A DNA stretch of 7,549 bases, taken from Proteobacteria bacterium UBA6908 (lineage in GTDB: Bacteria > Pseudomonadota > Gammaproteobacteria > Acidiferrobacterales > UBA6901). Both the position numbers and the translations under genes were made by a program. The stretch spans positions 27,364 to 34,912 of the forward strand of contig DKBE01000074.1 of assembly GCA_002451085.1 (NCBI GenBank), given 5' to 3'. How positions within the stretch are numbered: the first letter of the stretch is position 1; each line of letters opens with the position of its first letter. Shown here piece after piece: positions 5,848 to 7,549 of the stretch. The notes beneath the pieces were generated by a model, which saw only the letters and a program-made list of their open reading frames with translations, did not search any database and was not told the DNA's origin.

Positions 5848-7126
5848 AGCGGAAGCGGTTGGCAGCTGACAAGCCGGATCCGGTCTCGGCACGCCGCAGC
5901 TGCCGCTCCAGCAACATCACTGGATGCAGAACCGGAATCGTCAGTTGCTGTTCGCGGATGCCGGCCGCCAGATGAAGCAGGCAGCCGATGTTGGCGCTGA
6001 CCAGTACATCCGGCTTGAGTTGGGCCAGTGCTGCCAGTTTGGGCGCACGCAGTCGTTGTGCAAAATCCGGTTCCCGCAACGGGTAGCTGCCGGCGCCGCC
6101 GCAACAAATGGCATTCTCAGGCAGTGCCGTAATCTGCAGTTCTGGAATGCGCTCCAGCAAGCGATACACAGCTTGTTCGGTGCGCAGCCCGTTGCGCAGG
6201 CTGCAGGGATCCTGCACGGCAACGGTCTGTCGCAATGGTTCAAAACTGCAATCCGCCGGCATGTCCCGTTCGGCGAGGAAAGCATGGATATCAACGGCTG
6301 GTGTGCCCGCGAAGTCCTGTCCGGCCAGCACCGCACCGCAGCCACTGGCGAGTGTGAGGATGGTCTGTGCTCCGCTCTCTGCGAAGGCGCTACGATTTTG
6401 TGCAGCCATCATGGCTGCGCCGTCCTGGTCACCGGCTTCGCGGTACAACGCGCCGCAGCAGCCCTGTGGCGCGGGAACCACCACATCATGCCCGAGACGG
6501 GTGAGGAGCCGTATGGCTGCCTGCAGTGTCTCCCCATCCACCGCTCGTGCGACGCAACCCAGAAACAGTGCGACCCGCTCGCGTTGCCGGCCCTCGGCCG
6601 GATACAACGTCTGCCACGGCGGCATCGGCTTGAGTTCCGGCAACAGCGCTTCGGCCTGTTGCAGACCGAACCAGCGCATGACCCCGAGCGAGCGCAGCAG
6701 TTTCCGCACGCCAAATCGCTGCGCCACTCGCGCGATGGCAGTGAGTGGGCGCAGCCAATCCAGATGACGCATGAGAACAAGCAGCAGTCGTTCCCGCCGG
6801 CTTGTCCCCAATCGTGAGGCCAGCAAGCTGCGGCCGGCATCGAGGATGATTCCATAGTGAACCCCCGAGGGGCAGACGCGTTCGCAGGCCCGGCAGCCAA
6901 GACAGCGCGAGAGGTGCGCCCCCGCCTCGCGGGTCACCGGCAGGTTGGCGGAGGCCATCGCACGCAGCAGACTAATACGACCGCGCGGCGATTCGTTTTC
7001 ATCTTCGGTGAGCCGATAGGTCGGACAGTGCGGCAGGCACAGTCCGCACAGCACGCAGCGATCGGCCTCGGCGAACGGGAAATCGATCTGGAGATGTGGA
7101 AGCGGCTGTTGCACGGTGGCGGGCAT
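5846..7126 (-). CDS. glcF: GlcF-like glycolate oxidase iron-sulfur subunit / (Fe-S)-binding protein
   Basis: 426 residues. The N-terminus carries two 4Fe-4S motifs, CxxCxxCxxxCP: Cys24/27/30/34 and Cys75/78/81/85. Two cysteine-rich CCG domains (PF02754) follow: the first with Cys191, Cys223-Cys224 and Cys263, the second with Cys308, Cys341-Cys342 and Cys382. The CCGGAGSY...QRLR...K and TLASGCGA / SANIGC blocks closely match E. coli GlcF in order and spacing, and length is near GlcF (about 407). GlcF carries electrons from the GlcD/GlcE flavoproteins, oxidising glycolate or D-lactate, towards the membrane quinone pool. No glcD or glcE lies in the window; upstream is a divergent ferredoxin gene and downstream is coq7. 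It may serve flavoproteins encoded elsewhere, or be a related CCG-domain subunit for another substrate. The fold is certain; the physiological substrate is not. Confidence 0.85.
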   Translation of the reverse strand: MPATVQQPLPHLQIDFPFAEADRCVLCGLCLPHCPTYRLTEDENESPRGRISLLRAMASANLPVTREAGAHLSRCLGCRACERVCPSGVHYGIILDAGRSLLASRLGTSRRERLLLVLMRHLDWLRPLTAIARVAQRFGVRKLLRSLGVMRWFGLQQAEALLPELKPMPPWQTLYPAEGRQRERVALFLGCVARAVDGETLQAAIRLLTRLGHDVVVPAPQGCCGALYREAGDQDGAAMMAAQNRSAFAESGAQTILTLASGCGAVLAGQDFAGTPAVDIHAFLAERDMPADCSFEPLRQTVAVQDPCSLRNGLRTEQAVYRLLERIPELQITALPENAICCGGAGSYPLREPDFAQRLRAPKLAALAQLKPDVLVSANIGCLLHLAAGIREQQLTIPVLHPVMLLERQLRRAETGSGLSAANRFR

Positions 7127-7135
7127 GATTGAACC

Positions 7136-7154
7136 GGCGTTATAGTGTAACGCC
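7136..7154. promoter_or_regulatory. Palindromic operator candidate in the glcF/ferredoxin divergent region
   Basis: GGCGTTA and TAACGCC form a perfect 7-base inverted repeat with a 5-base TAGTG spacer. It lies in the only divergent intergenic region, 9 bases before the glcF start and 25 before the chosen ferredoxin ATG. It contains -10-like hexamers on both strands: TATAGT (7141-7146, plus) and TATAAC (complement of 7139-7144, minus). I find no convincing -35 at normal spacing for either. The symmetry fits a dimeric repressor site that could control both directions, or a small RNA hairpin. The cognate regulator is unknown. Confidence 0.45.
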
Positions 7155-7179
7155 CGAAGGCAATGTGGTCTGCGCTGGT

Positions 7180-7503
7180 ATGAACACTTTGAGCGATCCC
7201 TATTACCGGTATCACGTGTTTTTTTGCGTTAACCAGCGCGAAAACGGCGAACCCTGTTGTGCCGACAAGGGTGCCGCCGCCCTGCGTGATTACGCCAAGG
7301 CACGGATCAAGGGGCTGGGTCTCGCCGGTCGCGGCAAGGTGCGAATCAACCAGGCCGGATGCCTGGATCGCTGTAATCAGGGTCCGACCATCGTCATTTA
7401 CCCGGAAGGAGTGTGGTACAGCTACCGGGACCAGCATGACATCGACGAAATCATTCACGAACACCTGCAGCACGGCCGGCCGGTGGAGCGGCTGCGTATC
7501 TGA
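7180..7503 (+). CDS. Thioredoxin-like [2Fe-2S] ferredoxin
   Basis: 107 residues from ATG 7180. Four conserved cysteine positions match the thioredoxin-fold [2Fe-2S] ferredoxin family (cd02980-type, as in Aquifex Fd): Cys16 in HVFFCVNQR, Cys26/Cys27 in GEPCC, and Cys61 and Cys65 in QAGCLDRCNQGP. The C-terminal YPEGVWYSY and DIDEIIHEHL blocks are typical of proteobacterial members. It is a small cytosolic electron carrier; partner enzymes of this group are mostly undefined. Start choice: homologues normally begin only a few residues before the YRYHVFFC block, favouring ATG 7180, but its ribosome binding site is poor. GTG 7165, preceded by GAAGG at 7156-7160, is a real alternative that adds five residues. 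A TTG at 7129 would run through the palindrome and is unlikely. It is divergent from the glcF-like gene. Confidence 0.9.
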   Translation: MNTLSDPYYRYHVFFCVNQRENGEPCCADKGAAALRDYAKARIKGLGLAGRGKVRINQAGCLDRCNQGPTIVIYPEGVWYSYRDQHDIDEIIHEHLQHGRPVERLRI

Positions 7504-7523
7504 ATCAGCTATTCTGGAAAAGC

Positions 7524-7549
7524 ATGCTCCGCAATGGGGCAGTCATCGC
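7524..7549 (+). CDS. Possible 5' end of a following gene (partial)
   Basis: An ATG at 7524 follows GGAAA (7516-7520) at close spacing and stays open to the window edge (MLRNGAVI). It begins 20 bases after the ferredoxin stop, on the same strand. The frame is also open back through the ferredoxin stop region, so the start is uncertain. Eight codons are too few to identify a family. Confidence 0.25.

Noticed and set aside
5363..5869. 168-codon plus-strand open frame opposite coq7
   Set aside because: Shadow of a gene with all six di-iron ligands intact on the other strand.
5924..6817. 297-codon plus-strand open frame opposite the glcF-like gene
   Set aside because: No motif; the minus strand carries all Fe-S and CCG motifs in order.
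1..7549. tRNA, rRNA, CRISPR array, insertion sequence, integrase or attachment site
   Set aside because: No direct repeat series, terminal inverted repeats, transposase/recombinase motifs or tRNA-like cloverleaf were seen; nearly all sequence is accounted for by recognised genes.

Overview
This is a GC-rich, gene-dense window. Genes abut or overlap, and no gap exceeds about 55 bases. It reads as the chromosome of a gammaproteobacterium. The evidence is an aryl-polyene (APE) / xanthomonadin-type pigment locus, a Coq7-type ubiquinone hydroxylase, a GlcF-like iron-sulfur protein and a thioredoxin-fold [2Fe-2S] ferredoxin. The genus cannot be named from sequence inspection alone.

Positions 1-5142 (plus strand) are the distal end of an APE-type type II polyketide operon. 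In order: an LpxL/HtrB-like lysophospholipid acyltransferase (5' end outside the window), a ketosynthase (ApeO-like, Cys-His-His triad intact), a short chain-length factor (ApeC-like, no catalytic Cys), a hotdog dehydratase subunit (ApeP-like), a FabG-like ketoreductase (ApeQ-like), a soluble family 2 glycosyltransferase, and a small exported protein. Five of the six junctions are stop/start overlaps of 1 or 4 bases and the sixth is an 11-base gap, so the set is almost certainly one translationally coupled operon. Ketosynthase/CLF, ketoreductase and dehydratase together would run the chain-extension cycle that makes a conjugated polyene on an acyl carrier protein. The acyltransferase, glycosyltransferase and exported protein probably attach the product to a lipid or sugar head group and handle it at the envelope. 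Carrier proteins, aryl starter supply, the partner dehydratase, a further ketosynthase and the exporter are not here and are expected upstream.

Positions 5143-5191 separate two convergent units. They contain a compound hairpin without a T-tract and look like the downstream boundary of the pigment locus.

Positions 5192-7126 (minus strand) are a two-gene unit: glcF-like (two 4Fe-4S motifs, two cysteine-rich CCG domains), then coq7 (demethoxyubiquinone hydroxylase) 9 bases downstream. The coq7 ribosome binding site overlaps the glcF stop codon. No glcD or glcE is visible.

Positions 7127-7179 are a short divergent intergenic region with a perfect 7+7 base inverted repeat (5-base spacer) over AT-rich, -10-like sequence. 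It is a good operator candidate. From there the [2Fe-2S] ferredoxin gene runs rightward to 7503. The last 46 bases may hold the start of another plus-strand gene.

No RNA gene, CRISPR array, insertion sequence or other mobile element was seen. The clearest unexplained items are the exported protein at the operon end, the Asn-to-Thr substitution in the ketoreductase tetrad, the glcF-coq7 pairing and the divergent palindrome.
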